This document shows positions 37,611 to 48,745 of a DNA stretch of 64,000 nt, piece by piece (positions within the stretch are counted from its first letter, which is position 1; the number at the start of each line of letters is the position of its first letter). Origin of the DNA: Cephalopachus bancanus. Its lineage: Eukaryota; Chordata; Mammalia; Primates; Tarsiidae. The notes below the pieces were generated by a model. The model was given only the letters and a program-made list of their open reading frames with translations. It had not been told where the DNA came from and ran no database searches. The translations under genes and the position numbers were made by a program. The stretch covers positions 3,192,501 through 3,256,500 of the forward strand of contig JAPVLO010000039.1 in assembly GCA_027257055.1 (NCBI GenBank), given 5' to 3'.

Positions 37611-38193
37611 ACCTTCTGGACCTCTGACATCATCCTAGGTACTGGGAATACAATAGCAAAGAAGGCTGACCAGGTGGGGTAAAAGATGAGTCCATTGACA
37701 ATTACAATACAGTGAACATTTGCTAAATGAAAGTACAAGATGTGTCCTCATATAGGAGGGACATCAATCTTGCCTTGGAGAGTGAAAAAGATGTTAGTGT
37801 TTTTGTTTGTTTGTTTTTAGACAATGTATCTAGGAAAAGAATTTTTAAAATATTCAGAGAAGATGGAGAAATGTGTGAAAAGCACAGGGAGATTATGGAA
37901 ACACAATAATTGAATACAGCAGGAGAGTCAAGGGCAAGAGGAAATCAGTGAGAGATGAACTTGAACTGGGAAAAGTGAGGTCAAAAAAATAAGACACAAT
38001 AAATGAATGGATAAATAGTTGCGTATGTTTTAGTGTTTGTAGAAAGATAATAATGAAAGGTCCAGTTTTCAGGACAATTGTGAATTACGTAGGAAAAAAA
38101 GTGTCAGAGAAGTTTAGCAGCACAGAATTCGATAAATCAGATAAACTGGCAGCTGTGTACATTCTTCAGTTTTGCTGTCTTTGCAATCATTAT
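37611..38193. other. Unassigned DNA, perhaps old repeat
   Basis: TCATCCTAGGTACTGGGAAT, then ACAATAGCAAAGAAGG resembles a widespread old mammalian repeat, but I cannot name it. Confidence 0.35.
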
Positions 38194-38203
38194 AAATTCT
38201 TTT

Positions 38204-38487
<284 letters not shown>

Positions 38488-38497
38488 AAATTCTTTT

Positions 38498-39145
38498 GAA
38501 GCAAGATGGCATTCTCATATAGACGCCTGCCTCAAATTCCTAAGGTAAACACTACATGTTGCACTGCAAGATTAGTAAATATACTTGACATATATACTCT
38601 GTGTACCTACTATCTGCCTAGTACTGTGCTAATGGAAGGGGTGCAGATATAAATGACACATAGTGCATTTTCTTTTTTAAAAAGAAATCTCAGAGAGAGA
38701 GAAAGGGAGATGAACAAAATGAGGAATATGATGCAGGGTCATACATGGTAATAGAATAGAAAAACAGGGTTCCACAGGTATCCAAAGGAGAGGAGTCAAC
38801 CCAGCCTGCTGGGGGCAGGGAGGTGTGGGAATAAATAGTGCTGCAGGCATCAGTCAGGTGTCTTTGGAGATGGGACCCTTGACTTGACCCTTGCTGAGTA
38901 AAAAAGAGCCAGGTAGGATGATTTGCCTAAGAGTTTGGGAAAATTATATTTCAAACAGCACCATCAAAGGTAGGACAAAGCGAAGGAGAATATTAAATTG
39001 AGGGGTGGGGGTGGAAGTGAAGGTACACTGGTATTGCAAAATCCTTTATGCTTTGCTCAATTTTAACTAGGCTGCCAGGAAAATAATTATTTCAAACATA
39101 TTTGGGTAAAATAAAATTCTCATCATGGTGGTTTAAAATTTAGCA
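38498..39145. other. Unassigned DNA
   Basis: No named repeat. GCACTGCTAATGG-like words near 38620 hint at old LINE sequence without clear limits. Confidence 0.35.
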
Positions 39146-39149
39146 AATG

Positions 39150-39290
39150 TGTTTAACCTGTCAGAAAATGTGCTAAGCACGTCTTACAGATGAGTTTAAT
39201 TCATATTCAGAAACTCACAAGTAAGTAGTCTCCTTAGTTCCATTTTACAGGTGGAGAAAGTGAGGCACAGAGAGAGATTTGGGTGAATTC
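39150..39290 (-). repeat. MIR SINE fragment
   Basis: GAAAATGTGCTAAGCACGTC, then TTCCATTTTACAGGTGGAGA and AAGTGAGGCACAGAGAGAG fit the reverse-complement MIR core. Confidence 0.7.
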
Positions 39291-39639
39291 TTGAAATCAA
39301 AAATAGAGGTAGCATTGGAGAGGGAATTACCATCCAGATGGCTTGAGCCGGGTTCCTCTCTGAGTCCCAATTGTACACAGCTCCCAGTATCAAGGAAACC
39401 AACCCAAGTTATGGATACCACATTGCTACCCCTTTCCGCCTATCTGTATCTCATTTGTCCTTAGCTGGTGCTCATTGGCAGCTCTGCCCGGATGGGATAT
39501 TTTTTACACACTTATGTTTCTATACAAGAATGTACACTGACTTCTTTAGGTATAGATTAGGATAATTTTCACTAAATTAGATTTATCTGATATCAAACCC
39601 TATATCCAGTTCTCACCCCCAGTGGATACTAGAGGCTCT

Positions 39640-39848
39640 GGAATCTGGCTGAGTCCAGACCTTGTATATCATCAATGTAACATTAGTCACATTATATAAT
39701 TTCTATGGTCTCAATTTCCCCATCTGTATAATAGGGATAATATGAACCTGCATAGTGTCCAAGTTTATTGTGAGTATAAAATATGATAATCAATTTGAAG
39801 TACTAAGTTAAATACCTGGCATATTTAAAATAGTCAACAAATCCTAGC
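39640..39848 (+). repeat. MIR SINE
   Basis: CTCAATTTCCCCATCTGTAT, then AATAGGGATAATATGAACC and ACCTGGCATATTTAAAATAG fit the MIR core and 3' end. Confidence 0.75.
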
Positions 39849-39854
39849 AGTTAA

Positions 39855-40122
39855 TGTGAGAGCCAAGAGGCATTCAGAAGAAGCACTGGGTCAAATAACT
39901 TGGGTTTAAAACCTGGCTTTGTCCCGCAAGAGGCCTTATGAATTTATTTGAATTAATGTCACTTTCTGAGTCTCAGATTCCTTTTCTTTTCTTTAAAAAA
40001 TTTTTTTTTATTTTAAAGATGTGGGATACAATTCAAGGTTAGGAATACAAATGTTTATTATGCAGGTACCCTTGTTGATGAGTTGTGCCCCCACTGTCCC
40101 AGCAGATTCATTATCTAAAAAG
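39855..40122 (+). repeat. MIR SINE interrupted by a tiny L1
   Basis: AAAACCTGGCTTTGTCCC, then TTTCTGAGTCTCAGATTCC is MIR. It resumes after the L1 piece as AGATTCATTATCTAAAAAGC and ends in an A run at 40124-40144. Confidence 0.7.
39981..40102 (-). repeat. 122-bp L1 3'-end insertion
   Basis: The minus strand holds only the last hundred or so bases of L1 plus the tail: plus-strand words ATGTGGGATACAATTCAAGG and GCAGGTACCCTTGTTGATGA match the L1 end at 14439. The direct repeat CAGATTC lies at 39974-39980 and 40103-40109. Confidence 0.88.
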
Positions 40123-40429
40123 CAAAAAAAAAAAAAAAAAAAAAGGTGAAGGCAATAGCTACCTTGAATTTTGAAAAGTTTGATATTATCCTTTTGAAAA
40201 GAGTGGATAAATTGGTATCACATGTTGTGGGGAGGAGGTTGGCAGTTACTCAGTGCAGAACGTGCATTTCCCTTATTTCAAGGGTCCTCATCTAGTAATC
40301 TCTAACACAGTGCAAGGGTGAATGGAGAAATAAGGGCAGTACTTCTCATAGAGTAGACCTGGAACTGAGAAGAATGTCAGTGTCCACCAGTACTAAAATG
40401 ATTTATAGAACTGTAGTTCATCCATCGGA

Positions 40430-40609
40430 GGAATTGAAAAATTTTCTGTTAAGCATCAAAAAGCAAATATATTTGGCTTTGAGTGCCATAGAGTCTGTTC
40501 TGTCTTTGGTACAGCTACTCAGTTCTGCCATTAAGGGGAGAAGCAGTCAAAAAAAAAAGTATAAACACCTATAAACAAGTGGTTGTGGCTGTGTTCCAAA
40601 ACTTTATTT
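40430..40609 (+). mobile_element. hAT (Charlie-like) element, first part
   Basis: GAAAAATTTTCTGTTAAGC, TTTGGCTTTGAGTGCCATAG, AGCTACTCAGTTCTGCC and GGCTGTGTTCCAAAACTTTA follow the same hAT consensus as the copies at 10741, 11218 and 22661. The L1 at 40610 splits it, and it resumes at about 41451. Confidence 0.78.
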
Positions 40610-41448
40610 CCAAGTCAAAAAACAACAGATACTGGCACAGATGTGGAGAAAAGGGAACCCTTCTACGTGGGGGATGGAAATGCAAGCTAGTTCAAGCTCT
40701 ATGGAAAGCAGTGTGGCGATTCCTAAAATAGCTAAAAATTGACCTTCCATATGATCCACCAATCCCTCTCCTAGAATATACCCGGAGGAGCATACACCAT
40801 TTTACAAAAAAAGACACCTACACATGCATGTTTAATGCCATACTATTTATAATAGTTGGATACTGCAACAATGCACCGCTTCGCACCAGCCTGACTGAAT
40901 GGTACGTGTAGTAGCATAGCGCTACCCCCGATTTTTTGATTTATAAAATGACTCGTGCCCATAAGGCTCAGCAATCCACTCATCATAAGCGTATGAGAGA
41001 TACATAATAGAAAACAGACAATCCAGCTCAACGTACACTGGATAAAGAAAATGGGGTACATATACACAATGGAGCATTATGAAGACATAAAGAAGAACAA
41101 AGTCATGGACCTTGTGGCAAACTGGGTGGAATTGAAAACCATCATACTAAATGAACTATCACAGAAACAAAGAACTGAATACTGCATATTCTCACTCATA
41201 ATCAGTCACATTAGCACAAGGGAGGGCTCAGCAATCACTTGGCACTGCTAGGGAATGGAGGGGGGAAGGAGGGCAGGGGGCACGAGACAATACTAAGGGT
41301 ACCCAGTCCACTAGCAGGGGGAGTGAGGGCCAGTTGGAAGTCCAAGCTTCATCTGTACGTAGCCTACTTATATAGTCAGTCCTCACCTGTACCCCACATC
41401 CCTGTAACAAAATAAAAATTTTAAAAAGGTATAACAGAAAAAAAAAAT
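40610..41448 (+). repeat. 5'-truncated L1 inserted in a hAT element
   Basis: It begins CAAGTCAAAAAACAACAGA and runs through ATGGAAAGCAGTGTGGCGAT, TATACACAATGGAGCATTAT and TCCTCACCTGTACCCCACAT to its A tail. It splits the hAT element between ACTTTATTT and TCTATTTACAAAAACAG. A block at about 40869-41018 does not match L1 (see separate entry). The 74- and 66-codon frames are spurious. Confidence 0.88.
40869..41018. other. CpG-rich block of unknown origin inside L1
   Basis: The L1 copies at 56546 and 14439 have no such block at this point. It includes ACCGCTTCGCACCAGCC, GGTACGTGTAGTAGCATAGC, GCTACCCCCGATTTTTTG, and holds seven CpGs in about 150 bases, far more than its flanks. L1 resumes near GCTCAACGTACACTGGATAA. 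The minus strand is open for 74 codons across it in one frame, but I recognise no domain. Confidence 0.6.
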
Positions 41449-41515
41449 CTCTATTTACAAAAACAGACAGTCGACCATACTTGGTCTATGGTCACAACTA
41501 GCCAGCCCTTGGTCT
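41449..41515 (+). mobile_element. hAT (Charlie-like) element, second part
   Basis: CTATTTACAAAAACAGACAG, then CTTGGTCTATGGTCACAACT and AGCCAGCCCTTGG complete the 3' end of the element split by the L1. Confidence 0.7.
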
Positions 41516-41642
41516 ATACTATAAAAAACTATGTATTCATTAGAAATCTGAAAATTTGAAGAAGGACATCTCTTATAGAATGGATAATACAAAAGCAAGT
41601 TAAACAAATTTTAAAAATACAATTCAACTTCTGTTTTAAAAG

Positions 41643-41644
<2 letters not shown>

Positions 41645-41679
<35 letters not shown>
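41645..41679. repeat. (CA)n microsatellite
   Basis: Perfect CA tract of about 17 units. Confidence 0.97.
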
Positions 41680-41682
<3 letters not shown>

Positions 41683-41899
41683 TCATTTGTCCATGGAAAA
41701 AATCTGGAATGATAAACATCAAACTCCAAACAAAAGCACAAAAATTTTGTCCTGGGAATAAGAACAATAATGGCGAGGAAAGGCCAGTGAAACTGGTGTT
41801 CTCATTTTAAATCTTGGATTCTATTCTATTATTTCAGCTTCTTGCAATGACCATGCACTGCTTTTGTAAATTCAAAGGAAGAGCAACCATAATAATATC

Positions 41900-42025
41900 A
41901 TTTAAAAGGCTGAGTAATAGGGTTGTTGTAATAATTAAATGAGATGTTATATGTAGAGCAGCAAATTCAGGCCTGGCCTGCCACCTGGTAAGTGTTTGAT
42001 AAATGGTACCTATTCAATAACTCCT
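41900..42025 (+). repeat. MIR SINE 3' part
   Basis: AATAGGGTTGTTGTAATAAT, TAAATGAGATGTTATATG and GTAAGTGTTTGATAAATGGT are the MIR 3' half. Confidence 0.8.
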
Positions 42026-44054
42026 CAGAGCATCAAAAGAGCTGAGACTACCTTGAAAAAAGACCAACTTCAATTTTGCCTCTACAAAATATCTCTTATT
42101 ATGTATTTTTGTGTGAATTATCTTGACTAGGAAAGTAAAAACACATATACAAAAGAAAATAAAAAGAGAGAGGTTGATCTGCCCAGTCTACTTCTGAGGC
42201 CTTCTTTGTAATGTTTATTACAAATCTGAGTTAATAAAGTCCTGAAATCCCTGAATATAATACAATCCTATAATCTATCCTAAGGTTGTCATCAACTCCA
42301 ATGCTTTTTGCAAATGTACCTTACAACAAAGTGTCTCCTCTGATCCTAAGAAAACAGAATAGTTTGTGTCAGATAAGCGGACACAGATCTCATCACTTGG
42401 GGCTGTTGTTTCTTTTTCGTACAAGGGAGAAAAAAAGCATGTTACAGTAGTAAGTGCTTAGAATTCAGGAAAATAAGTAAGAAATAATCAATTAAAAAAT
42501 AAAAACAAAAAGTCACAACAATGAGTCAAGTCAGCCATGATTAATTAACTCGATTCTGGCTCATGTTGTATAAATGAAGAAAATACACTTGCGAGAATAA
42601 CTTGGGAAATCCACCTGGCTCTCCCATGACATTTTCATTTTAACCCTGGGGAGAACCATTATCTGCTGCTAAAATCTTGTCTGGTTTTGTAAAAGTGCCA
42701 GCTCTGAGGGTTTAGGGGAGAAGAAGGAAAGAACTTGGCAAGGCTAAGTATCAAGTAGGATGGATTTGTTGTTATATGTAGACTTGCACAGATAAACACA
42801 AATCCTGAAAGCTCTAACATATTTAATTTATGACTAACAACAGTTCTTGGAGATCCTTTAATGAGGAACACCTAAAATCTCAAAGCTCTTAGTATTTTTA
42901 GCACTTAAATAGCATATGGGATGGTGTCTTCAAGCAGTATACAACATTTAGTGAGCACTTTTCCTGCTGTTCCTTTAAAGAAAAAAACTGTATAGTTTGA
43001 TGACATTGGTACTTATATCAAGAGTCACTATTGTGACTCCATGTCAGCAAGGAGATTCAAGTGTTGGTTATCTGATTAAAGAGATGTCAGAGGACAGGAT
43101 ACCTTCAAAACTTGAACAAGCCTCAAATTACAGGTTTTAGAGAGCTGCTTTCTTTGGAAGAAATGCTTTTTTTTACATTTGCCATGCACCCATTTGATAA
43201 AGATCCCACTAGCAACCGAAGAAGTCCCTCAGGTCTGAGACAAGGCTGCCCAGGCAGATGGATCAGATAGACAAAACACTGGGCACGAGGTTTCTGCCAC
43301 AAGCAGCACATGGCCGGAATCCCCTTCAGCCTTCTGCATCCATCTGCTTCCTGCAGGGATGCAGTCTCTTGGAGTTGTTCGTTTCAGGCTAGATGCTGGT
43401 CTTGAAATGAAAGGGCAGCCCCTAACCATGAGGAGCCTACCTGGTCTGACACATGTAAGCACCTTTGCAAGTGAAACCACACAATGTCTTTGCATGTGAT
43501 AACTTGCAAGGTAGAAGACACATATTGTCTATTATTTATTCTAATAATAAACCATTACCCCAGGCACGTTTTTATTCTCCAGATTTAATAAGGTATTTTG
43601 TGAACCGAGGCAGAGGAGGGTTGGAGAAAACAATTGCAGTTATTATGAAGATGATTTCTATTTGCTTCTGCAGCAGAAGCAATCACCATTCCTTTCCTTC
43701 ATAATCAATGGTTATAATTGCCCTTTTTCAACCCCACCCTAACCCCTTGCTCAGTCCAAGAAAATTCAAACAATACTCACCAAAATGTATTTACATACTA
43801 CTCACATGTCTCTACTTGGGTAGAATGTATGTCCTCAAGACATTTACAAGTTAAGATGCTTTAACTGAACTTTTTTTTCTTTTACATTGGATGTTACAGA
43901 GCTCGAATGATAATTTTATCAGAAGTTGATAATTTTATAATCTGCATCCCAATTAAATAGATTCAGCAGAGACACACAGGCCACGGCCTTATCCAGGCAG
44001 TCATCTTGATCGTATTAATTGAGAGACATTTGAGAGGCATCTAAAAATGCGTGG
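42026..44054. other. Unassigned, partly unique DNA
   Basis: No named repeat is seen. The stretch 43590-43720 has low-divergence-looking, non-repeat wording (GAAGATGATTTCTATTTGCT and TAATCAATGGTTATAATTGC) and is a candidate conserved noncoding element. Confidence 0.35.
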
Positions 44055-44250
44055 TTAAGAGAACAAACTCTAAAGCCAGGCTCCCCAGGTTCAAAGTTCA
44101 AGTCTACTCCTTATTAACTTAGGGACTTTGAACAAATTCCTTTCATAGGTCTGCCTATGTGCCCCAGAGGTCATCACAAGATGTGAATGAGTTAATATTT
44201 GCAAAGCAATTAGAACACTGTGGGCACACAGAAAGCACTACATAAGCACC
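44055..44250 (+). repeat. MIR SINE, near full length
   Basis: AACTCTAAAGCCAGGCTCCC, GGTTCAAAGTTCAAGTC, ACTTAGGGACTTTGAAC, GAATGAGTTAATATTTGC and GCACACAGAAAGCACTACAT follow MIR from A box region to 3' end. Confidence 0.85.
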
Positions 44251-45510
44251 TTCTCAATGCAAGAAAGTAAATTTAATTCAGTGGGCTATTTGTTGTTGTT
44301 GTGACTGCTCTTTTGATAACCTGACAATAAACTGGACTTGCCTCGCAATGGGCTTAGATGTTGAGTAGACAAAATAACTGTGGTGGCAAAACAAGGTTTG
44401 AAAAGTGGCTGGTGCTTCTGGAAGCTTTGTGCTAGGATATTAAAAGTCCATGTCTACAGATTTTAGAGAATATCAACAAAAATAAATCATGTAACAACTA
44501 CTGTATTATCATGGGGAGAAAAAAAGTCAAGGTGAACTACATCTCACTGGACCAATTTTTCAGACAAGGAAATAGAGATATAAGTATACAAGTGCCTCTA
44601 TAGTCAAGGCACCACCAGTGCACATCCCAGGCTGTCTACCTATGCCACGCTGCCAGTTGCATCTGAAGAAACCTTTACATAGCTGTAAGAGGCGTTTTCC
44701 ATTCCTGATTTCTATGACTTTACAAAATGTCATTATTTAAGAAATGGGAACAATTCTGAAGCTTGAGAAGCTTGAGGAGTATTCATTTTCTAATTTTCCA
44801 GTTCAGTTGTCTGAAAGGGTTGGCTGGGTGGTGGTAGTTATTGTTGCTGTGTCTGTGTGCGTGTATGTGCGTGCCTGTGTATGTGTGTTCATACTCTTCC
44901 TAGAAAGCTTACGGAAAGGAACACTGGAAGACATATGCTTCACAAAAAAGGAGGAGTTCTCAAAACCCCAAACTTAAAGAATCTTTACTGGAGGAACTAG
45001 ATTCTTCAAAGTTCTGAAATCATGAGCAGGCATTCGTGTTAATTGCAGGCAATTTAAGAGGAAAATCTAGGTCGTCTGGCTGTTTGCTTTGTCATCATCA
45101 GTATTAATTAAACACTGGAAGTAATGACTGAGCTCAGAGAGCTCTTCAGATTTAAAATAATAATAATAATAAACCAACAGAGCAGAGCTCTACCTTCGGA
45201 AAGAAAATATTTTCACAAGTGGCATTCTGAAAGAAACTGAGTGGGAAAACCTTGCAATTAAATTCTGCAAATGTGCTCCGAAATAATCCCAGGGGAAGTC
45301 TTATCTGTACTTAATATTCAAATAAATATTCTTTCTGTGTGCAGTGCATTCGATCGTGTGCATTTTATTTAATTTAAGTGTATAACGTGATCAGTATCAT
45401 GAGAAATAATCACAAGGAGAGGTAGAACCCTTAACTAGGATAAATGGGCCAGCTCAACAGTCCAGCGGGCACTCATGGGTGAGAGAGGTACTGGAAGGTG
45501 TGGAATCCTA
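44251..45510. other. Unassigned DNA with a TG-rich tract
   Basis: An imperfect TG tract lies at 44847-44889. The stretch 45040-45130 (AATTGCAGGCAATTTAAGAG and ATCATCAGTATTAATTAAAC) looks like possible conserved noncoding sequence. No exon is recognised. Confidence 0.35.
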
Positions 45511-45514
45511 AGGT

Positions 45515-45705
45515 GGTTTTCCCTGGGAGTGTCCTACAGCACCTTGAGACTCAAAGTGAGCCTGTGAACCAGCACTGCCCGGAAGCTCATTAAAAATGCA
45601 GTATCTCAGACCCCAACCCAGACCCAAGGAGTCAGAATCTGCTTTTTCTGAGACCTCAACTACTGGCCACCCCACGTGATTCATGCTAAATCTAGACAAG
45701 TACTG
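45515..45705. mobile_element. MER5-type hAT element
   Basis: GAAGCTCATTAAAAATGCAG, TATCTCAGACCCCAACCCAG, GGAGTCAGAATCTGCTTTTT and CACGTGATTCATGCTAAATC follow the layout of the short hAT-Charlie family ending GAACCACTG. It has no coding capacity. Confidence 0.7.
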
Positions 45706-46099
45706 ATGTTAGGTGTCCTCATTGAGTGTTAGGGGCATCTCTGCTCTTCTCTCCTCTACCAAGAAGGTCCCTCTGATAGTCCTACTTATGTGTCTTCAAT
45801 GAAGTAGGCACCAAAACGCTGCCAGGGGACCTCTTAAGATGTTTCATGAAAAGTTAAAGCCTCGGGACTCTCTGGGTAGCCACTCCTCCCTCTTTCCATC
45901 CATCTTTTTGAAGCATCCTAGAGATAACCACAGCCTTATATCCAGCTGAAGACACACAAGCAAGTGGTGATGGGGGGTGGTTAGGGGTGAGCATCTTTCT
46001 CTGACATCCCCAGACTCCTAGTGGATTATTTCTAACTCAGTCTCCTCTTCTCCAGTTCCAGCCCAGTCATTTCCAGGCATGATCTAGCTTTCTGGCTTC

Positions 46100-46400
46100 T
46101 TCATCCTACATTTACTTTTTCCAATGCCCTCATGTAGTAGGGATTATTATTATTGAGATACAGGGTCTCACTATATTGCCCAGGCTGGTCTTGAACTTCT
46201 GTCCTCAAGCAGTCCACTCCTGCTTTAGCAAACCAAAGTACTCAGGTTACAGTCACAAGCCATTGCGCCCAGCTGTCATTATTATTACTATACCCATGGA
46301 ATAGACGAGGGCACTGAGACTTAGAGAGGTCAAAGTAGATGCTCTCAGTTACCCAATAGCAGTCAGAAGTCAAACCCAGACCCACCTGAATCCAGAGCCT
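46100..46400 (-). repeat. MIR SINE interrupted by an Alu monomer
   Basis: Left part GTAGTAGGGATTATTATTAT. After the monomer come GGAATAGACGAGGGCACTGA, GACTTAGAGAGGTCAAAG and CAGAAGTCAAACCCAGACC, which fit the reverse-complement MIR. Confidence 0.75.
46154..46276 (-). repeat. Free Alu-type monomer (FLAM-like)
   Basis: The plus strand reads GGGTCTCACTATATTGCCCA, GGCTGGTCTTGAACTTCTG, then CAAGCCATTGCGCCCAGC, a single reverse-complement left monomer. ATTATTATT words on both sides are consistent with a target duplication within the MIR. Confidence 0.8.
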
Positions 46401-47385
46401 GTGGTGAGAAACAATGAAGTCAGGAGCTCCTGGCTCAGAGATCAGATCGTGTGAGCTGTCACATGGAGGCCTCCTCACCACCTTGTGCCTCCTCATCCCT
46501 GCCTCATCTGTGCGGCCAGTAGAAACCCATGCATTCATTAGGTCTCTCATCCAATGTCCTTCTGAGGTTCAGTACTGACCCAAGCCCAAGCCCAACCTCC
46601 CCTCCGCATCTCCTTTTGTTTCTGGCATCATGTTAAGTTCTCCCATAGGGAGCTGCTCTGTGTTTAAAGTGGTCCTAAGAGTATGATGATCAGCTGTGTT
46701 CTCTTAAAGAAAGTTCATGTTCCCCATGGTTTTCAGGTTCTCAGGGAGGGGTGGGATGGATGGCTTTGCTGTAACCCCTAAGATCGACACCTTCACCGTG
46801 TCTTCAGAACCTGCTCTCTCTCTTCCATGACCTTCCATTCCCTTCCCTATCTTCCCACTCATCCTGACTGAAAGACAGAACGGGAGGGATGGCATTCTTC
46901 TCACGCCTTCTGGAGACAGGGACAGTGTACAAGCTCTACCCACTAGGTGCTCATGCTATTTTTGCTGAACTGATTTCCAATCACTTAGCGATATTCCTGC
47001 TGACTCACATTGTCTCCCAAATTGAAGCAGTTCTCTCACTAGTCAGGAAGAGCCTCCTTTCAAAACACAGAGGCAGGACCTCAACCACAGCAATTGGAGA
47101 CTTCGGAAGTTAGACAAGCTTGCCACAGGGGCTATGCCATGAGCCCGGACACGCCAAAAGCATTTTTAGGCCCAAGGTGGGATCTCTCACAGAGGGTACA
47201 AGCAGAATTTGCCACCACAACAAAAATAACAGGTGAAATTATTCAAGGACAGAACTACTTGACAATGAACAATTTGTTGAGTGGAATTATTAGAGATTAT
47301 CATCTCTAATTCTACCAAGGAATTATTAGAGAGCATGGCCAGGGGAGGATAAATGTGACTCTACGAGATTTTATTTTTAAAAAAC
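46401..47385. other. Unassigned DNA
   Basis: No repeat or exon is recognised. A short inverted repeat lies at 47289-47310 (arms ATTAGAGAT and ATCTCTAAT with a four-base loop). Confidence 0.4.
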
Positions 47386-47386
47386 A

Positions 47387-47673
47387 GGCCAGGTTCAGTG
47401 GCTTAGCCTGCAATTCCAGCACTTTGGGAGACTGAGGGGAGTGGATTGCCTGAGCCTGTGGGTTTGAGACCAACCCAGGCAAACTTGGCAAGATCTCATC
47501 TCTGCAATAAAAAAAAAAAAATTAGCTGGGTGTGGTAGCATGTGCCTGTAGTTCTTACTACTTGGAAGGCTGAGGTGGAAGGATCGCCAGAGCCCAGCAG
47601 GTCGACGCTGGGGTAGCTGTGAACGTGCTACTGCACTCCAGCCTGGGTGACGGAGTGAGACTCCAATTCAAGA
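47387..47673 (+). repeat. Full-length Alu
   Basis: It starts GGCCAGGTTCAGTGGCTTAG, has an A-rich middle linker and a right arm with GCCCAGCAGGTCGACGCTGG, and ends in a short mixed A tail. The words AAAAAACA on both sides may be the target duplication. It is more diverged than the 38.2-kb copy. Confidence 0.92.
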
Positions 47674-47679
47674 AACAAA

Positions 47680-48220
47680 AAACATAAAACTCCGGATGGG
47701 GGATATTCCCCATGGAAATCGACTGATCTGTTATTCACTCACGACCATGGCTTTTAATCTTGTCTTTAAAAATAATTAAGTGTGATTTTTAAAAGAATAA
47801 GAAAACTATCTGATTCTAAATGGGAACAAGAGAAGGAGACATTGAGGCCAGCCAGACTGACTGCCGGCAGCCACCCAGCCACTAAGGAGAGTAGGTTTCC
47901 TTCCCCAGACTTGAGCAAAGCTGCACTAACTTTCATAACAAGTGCCTTAAATAACCAGGAAGTCTGCCCAGTCAGCTTGGCTGAAACTGTCTTCAGCAGC
48001 TACTGGCAGGACTATTGGAAGAGAGCAGAGCCTCTGTCAGTACAGTAATGAGGAAGCTATGAGTTTCAAGTCACGGGTATGAGGTGGTGGAACCCCGTGG
48101 GTCAGGTCCCATGTGATACTACCTGGTTGCTTCCTCTGGGCAGAGGGTAAAAAAAAGTCATTGGCTTCCTCTGGGATGCTGTTTGGGAGCACAGAGACGT
48201 TCAGTATTTAAGAAATCATA
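47680..48220. other. Unassigned DNA
   Basis: An 88-codon plus-strand frame at 47782-48048 has no recognisable domain or splice context. No repeat is named. Confidence 0.35.
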
Positions 48221-48224
48221 ATAG

Positions 48225-48513
48225 GGTCTGATAGAGTTGGTCATGCCTGTAACCTCAGCACATTAGGAGGCTGAAACAGGAGGATTGTTTGAGCCTAGGA
48301 GTTCGAGATCAGCCTGGACAACACAGCGAGACCTTATCCCTATAAAAAATTCGAAAAAAAAAAAAAAAAAGTCAGGTATGGTGGTTTGCTCTGTAGTCCC
48401 AGCTGCTCAGGAGGCTGAAGTGGGAGGATCAACTGAGAAGTCTGAGGCTGAGCCATGATCATGCCACTGCACTCCAGTCTGGGCAATAAAGTGGACCCTG
48501 ACTGAAAAAAAAA
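48225..48513 (+). repeat. Old, diverged Alu (AluJ-like)
   Basis: GCCTGTAACCTCAGCACATT, GAGTTCGAGATCAGCCTGG, a long A linker, then TAGTCCCAGCTGCTCAGG and GAGCCATGATCATGCCACTG. The right arm is of the general primate AluJ type, not the special right arm seen in the other copies. Diverged flanking words AGAAATCATAATAG and AGGAAATAATAATAG support an insertion at the edge of the MIR that follows. Confidence 0.9.
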
Positions 48514-48519
48514 TTCAGG

Positions 48520-48745
48520 AAATAATAATAGCCAGCATTTATCAAGCACTGACTCTGCGAGACATACTAAACGAAGGGCGTTTTATGCATTATCTCCCCA
48601 ATCCCATCACAATTAATCATCCCAAATGCCTGACGTAATTGACATTGTTTTTATCCCCAGCGTGTGGCTCAGAAAGGTTAAGTGACCAGCCCAAGCTCAT
48701 GTAGCAAGTAAATGCAGGAGCAGGGTTCCAGGCCAACCGGGGAAA
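48520..48745 (-). repeat. MIR SINE, near full length
   Basis: GCCAGCATTTATCAAGCACT, TTTTATGCATTATCTCCCC, CTCAGAAAGGTTAAGTGACC and GAGCAGGGTTCCAGGCC are a good reverse-complement MIR. Confidence 0.85.

Noticed and set aside
40843..41067. 74-codon minus-strand frame crossing the CpG-rich block
   Set aside because: It begins in ordinary L1 sequence and shows no known domain, so I list the block as unexplained DNA and not as a gene.
47289..47310. Inverted repeat ATTAGAGAT / ATCTCTAAT as a terminator or RNA hairpin
   Set aside because: A nine-base AT-rich hairpin is expected by chance in a mammalian window of this size and has no gene beside it.
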